Source: Haliotis asinina
Lineage: Eukaryota; Mollusca; Gastropoda; Lepetellida; Haliotidae
Assembly: GCF_037392515.1 (NCBI RefSeq)
Contig: NC_090288.1
Location: 13,125,969-13,189,968 of the forward strand
Direction: 5' to 3'
DNA length: 64,000 bases
Shown: piece by piece, positions 60,761-64,000 of the stretch
Layout: every line of letters begins with the position of its first letter
How positions within the stretch are numbered: position 1 is the first letter of the stretch
Program-made: the position numbers and the translations under genes
Notes under the pieces: model-generated
What the model was told of the DNA's origin: nothing
Databases searched by the model: none
What the model saw: only the letters and a program-made list of their open reading frames with translations

Positions 60761-62035
60761 TTACAGGCTGTTGGTAGGTGCACTAATTGCTGCGGAAAGA
60801 TAAGCTATGCAATTCGACTGATAAACGCTCGCTAATAGTCCGACAAGAGTGGCCTCCCTTCGTTCATCAGCCAGGACCAAGCTGGATAAGAGAGACCAGT
60901 CCAGCCATTCCTTTAAATACACTTACAGCTCATCGACCTGCTTAATGACCACTCGACGAAGAGCACAACCGCTCTTCCACTCTTAGAATATGTGCACATA
61001 TATAAAGACGATGTGGGGTGGTAGGGTAGCCTTGTGCTGAAAGCGGAAGGGGCGGGTTCCATTCCCCAAATGGGTGAAGCCCATTTCTGGTGTCCCCCGC
61101 CGTATACAACTAAAACAATGCTAAAAGCGACGTAAAATCCCACTCACTCACTATAGACGAGGTGACGGTTAAACAACCACAAAGAGTGAAGGGAGACCAC
61201 TCTCGATCACTCACCAGTGCACGTCATTTAAAGTAAGTGAAGTCATCGTAAAATATTTAGAGTTCCGACATCCAGTTTGTAGTTACAGCTGCACAAGACT
61301 ATTGACGTCGTCATTTCCATCACAGAGAGCTTGTTAAAAACTCGATTAGAAGACAGCAACACAACGGGACAGCGCAAACGATCCCTCAATATTTTCATTA
61401 GTTTACTCTTACAGAATCTTCAAGTTCTGTCACAATAAAACAGACTTGGTTCAATTGCCTCTCCTGTTGTGTTACTGTCACCTAGTTGTTAGTAGGTCCA
61501 AAGAAGGAAGAAAAACAGACTCGTGTGTATACCATTCATCAATATTTATTACATATCCAAAAATAGAATGGTATGTGCTTAAAGAAAATATTCGAATTGG
61601 GGCCAAAAGGGAAGAGTTGTCCTCTCATTAGGAGAGAAATAACATAGAAATGTCAGCCAAAGGGTATGCCAAAATATAACTTGATCGAAAGGGTGTGTCC
61701 AAAGGAAAGCCCAAAATGGTAGCCAAAAACAGACCAAAGAGGTACAAATGGGATAATAGGGTATTGTACGGACACCCAAACAAGTCGTCCAACCTGAAAA
61801 CATTTACAGCCAACCAAATACGCCTGCAAACCACATCAACATCACATATAGAGAAAACAAATACACCATATTCTCCCTCATTCTCTCTCTCACCCTCTCT
61901 CTCTCTCTCTCTCCCCAATCAGATGTAACTTTACAAAGTGGGTCACACACCTACATATACACATATACAGTAGTGCCACACACGCACTCACGCACTCACG
62001 CACTCACGCGCACACGCGCACACTAGATGAGGAAT

Positions 62036-64000
62036 CTACGAGAATACTCTCCTGAAGAAGGCAGCCACTCTCCTCAGCGCCTTCCTCACGGGATGAATAT
62101 CCTCCACGAAGCTGTCGTCGTCCTCGTCCTCATAGACCCAGTAGTCACTGTCGTCGTCACTTGGGACAGGATAGTAGTCGACATAGGTGATGGTGACTGG
62201 GGCAGGGAGCGTTTCTCCGTGGTCAGGGCGGGTCCAGAACGGGGTGAAAACACTCAGAGGGTCGGGAGAGGGACTCGGGGATGAAGCCAGGGGACGCTAC
62301 ATTGGTGAGTGGGGAGGGTGGGATAAAGGAGAGTCATTGGGCGAGGTTTACAGGAAGTTTTTATGTGAAGAATACTAGAAAAAGGTCACAGTCCATAGCC
62401 CCAGATTACCCATTTTATGAGACAGTGCCCCAAGACAAACAGACTATGCTGACAGATTGTTAGAAAGAAATGTTAAGGACTAAATGGGAGAGGGGTACCC
62501 GGGGATTGATTTTTAGCACACCGTAACAGAGAAAATACAATGAAATGTCTCTACTATGCACAAGACGCTTGTGGAAGCATAGAGAAAAGAAGAAAACTAT
62601 TCCGTCCAAGTTGAAGAAGATGTAGATAAAATGCATACACAGTCGGATTCCTCATCCAGCGACGGCCATAGACTAGCAGCAGGAGTGACATGATACCGGA
62701 TCATGTCTTCCTGTGCTGAAAATAACCAAAAACAACAAGTTAAAATGCACATTACACTACATGAAGAGTAATTTAGAGACCGTCGAAGATATAGTAGACA
62801 AGCGGATTGCCGATAAAATAGACCATGAAGCTAATGGAGTCCCGTTAGGGACAAGTATCGGCCACGAGAATGTGTTACAAGAATAATAATGGGCATTTAA
62901 TCACTGCTTTGGTATACAATCCATCTATTAGAATAGCCACAAAAGGCCGACTATTTTCATGAAAAGCTGACAAAACAATATACCCAAACTATGCCTTATA
63001 AACAGTCACAATATGTCAAAAGGATTATAAAAGTACCGTTCGTCGTTCATAAATAGCGAGAGCTTTCATTTCGCGGACAGAATACACATTAAACAGGTAC
63101 ACATTTGGGAATTTTCACAAAATTGCAAATGGCGGCCAGTCATCCCCACTGTTGCTACGGTCAAACTACGGCCAATTTAAAGTCAATCTACACTTTTAAC
63201 ACTTTAAAATACAATAACGGACTGCTTGAATACCTTGAATATGCAGCCTTGTAAACATCTTGACAATAGCAGAACTCGGAAGGATGTCGTAGTCAACGAA
63301 ATGCAGAGCGATAGGTAGCAAGAGCAATGACGATTCTGTTAAGAACAGAGGGGACCGTTGGCAACGACAACGGTAACTACATGGAAACGAAGTCAGAACG
63401 AGGCGTCATCGAATGTTTCCGGCAATGCCAAGCAGGCGGCTATAGTCGGATCTCATGGTGTCAAACACCTGGCGATTTTTAGGGTTTTAGCCGATGCCTA
63501 CGGGTTCAAACGTCGGATATGCCATAGTTCACTACCACGCCTTATCTGGTAGATCTTAAAAGCACACTGTCAGTTCTCCAAAGCCCTGTTAAGATGAGCA
63601 CCAGTGAGTAAAGTTGAGGATTCGTTTTCAGTCAGAAAGATACAAGTCTTCCCATTCCCCTTTTTGTTATTTCACATAAGAGTATACCAGAGAGGGAAAC
63701 TAAAGTCTATGCACGTGTAGTGCCGCATATAGTGGGCAGATATACGTTAAAGTCATTTTCACCCAGTTGAAAATTGATAGACGTTAGGGACCATTTGTTT
63801 CCATAGAACTGTGGAAGAAAGACCTTACTCTCTCTAAACAAAGGCGGAAACGATTGCAAATAAGGAAGCACATCCTCTTTTGTCGGTCGTTGCCATGGTT
63901 GCCGTCGGTGATAAAAAGAAGTGCATGTTGTGTTTGTTTGAACCCCGAATTGAAAGTGGCAAACTGATGAACGTAAATAGTTGCTGGCAAAGTCCCTACA
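62036..64000 (-). CDS. Array gene copy 7, 5' end cut by the window edge
   Basis: Coding exons 64000(cut)-63829, 62715-62639 and 62296-62036; poly(A) signal 61550-61545. By period the ATG would be at 64045. Two amino-acid changes against the other copies: Arg74 to Gln (CACAG at the exon 3 start) and Ala120 to Thr (GGTCCAGAAC on +). Splice sites remain intact. Confidence 0.6.

Larger units (their letters stand above)
41230..64000. repeat. Tandem array of seven 3.28-3.29 kb units, each carrying a - strand gene
   Basis: Units start at the shared CACAACCGCTCTTCC: 41244, 44525, 47806, 51087, 54378, 57671 and 60964. Lengths are 3281, 3281, 3281, 3291, 3293 and 3293; the seventh runs off the window. 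Left homology fades at about 41226-41244. Units are nearly identical; length differences sit in a (CT)n and a (CGCACT)n tract. Order within a unit on +: SINE-like copy, poly(A) signal and 3' end of the - strand gene, its exons 4, 3 and 2, then exon 1. The gene's TATA-like sequence lies in the first 40 bp of the next unit. Units 2 and 3 share private variants, as do 5 and 6; unit 1, at the edge, is the most diverged. Confidence 0.97.

Overview
The window looks like animal nuclear DNA, most likely from a gastropod mollusc and possibly an abalone. The evidence is small multi-exon genes with GT-AG introns, AT-rich intergenic DNA, and many short dispersed repeats that end in (ACTC)n. The species guess rests on memory of this repeat style. 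Gene identities come from reading spliced protein sequence; no database search was run.

Layout. (1) 1309-6427, + strand: the last six exons of XPC, a nucleotide-excision-repair damage sensor, cut by the left window edge. (2) 14861-11127, - strand: one transcription unit that appears to encode two mitochondrial complex III assembly factors in tandem, UQCC5 (SMIM4) and then UQCC6 (Brawnin/C12orf73). The UQCC5 stop and UQCC6 start share an exon and lie 42 nt apart. This matches the sloth1/sloth2 bicistronic mRNA of Drosophila. (3) 14862-15110: a compact CCAAT/NRF1/YY1 promoter shared with (4) TDG, thymine DNA glycosylase, + strand, coding exons 24145-31443. As far as I recall, human TDG and UQCC6 are also head to head. 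(5) 31444-39386: long gene-poor DNA. (6) 40820-39387, - strand: a complete two-exon, secreted GH26 beta-mannanase-type glycoside hydrolase. (7) About 41.23 kb to the right edge: seven tandem units of 3281-3293 bp, the last cut by the edge. Each carries, on the - strand, what reads as a spliced gene for an unrecognised 184-residue protein with an acidic stretch followed by a cationic amphipathic C-terminus.

How parts work together. XPC and TDG are both DNA-damage recognition proteins and are reported to interact; the two complex III factors sit between them. Three intragenic duplications sit exactly on splice junctions: 63-bp repeats at an XPC acceptor, 42-bp repeats at the UQCC6 donor, and a 132-bp duplication at a TDG acceptor. 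Each creates decoy splice sites. The rest is introns and intergenic DNA filled with two SINE-like families that share a tail, fold-back elements, a decayed pogo/Tigger element and microsatellites.

Limits: exon 1 of TDG, the 5' exons of the array gene, poly(A) sites and promoter calls are inferences without transcript data.
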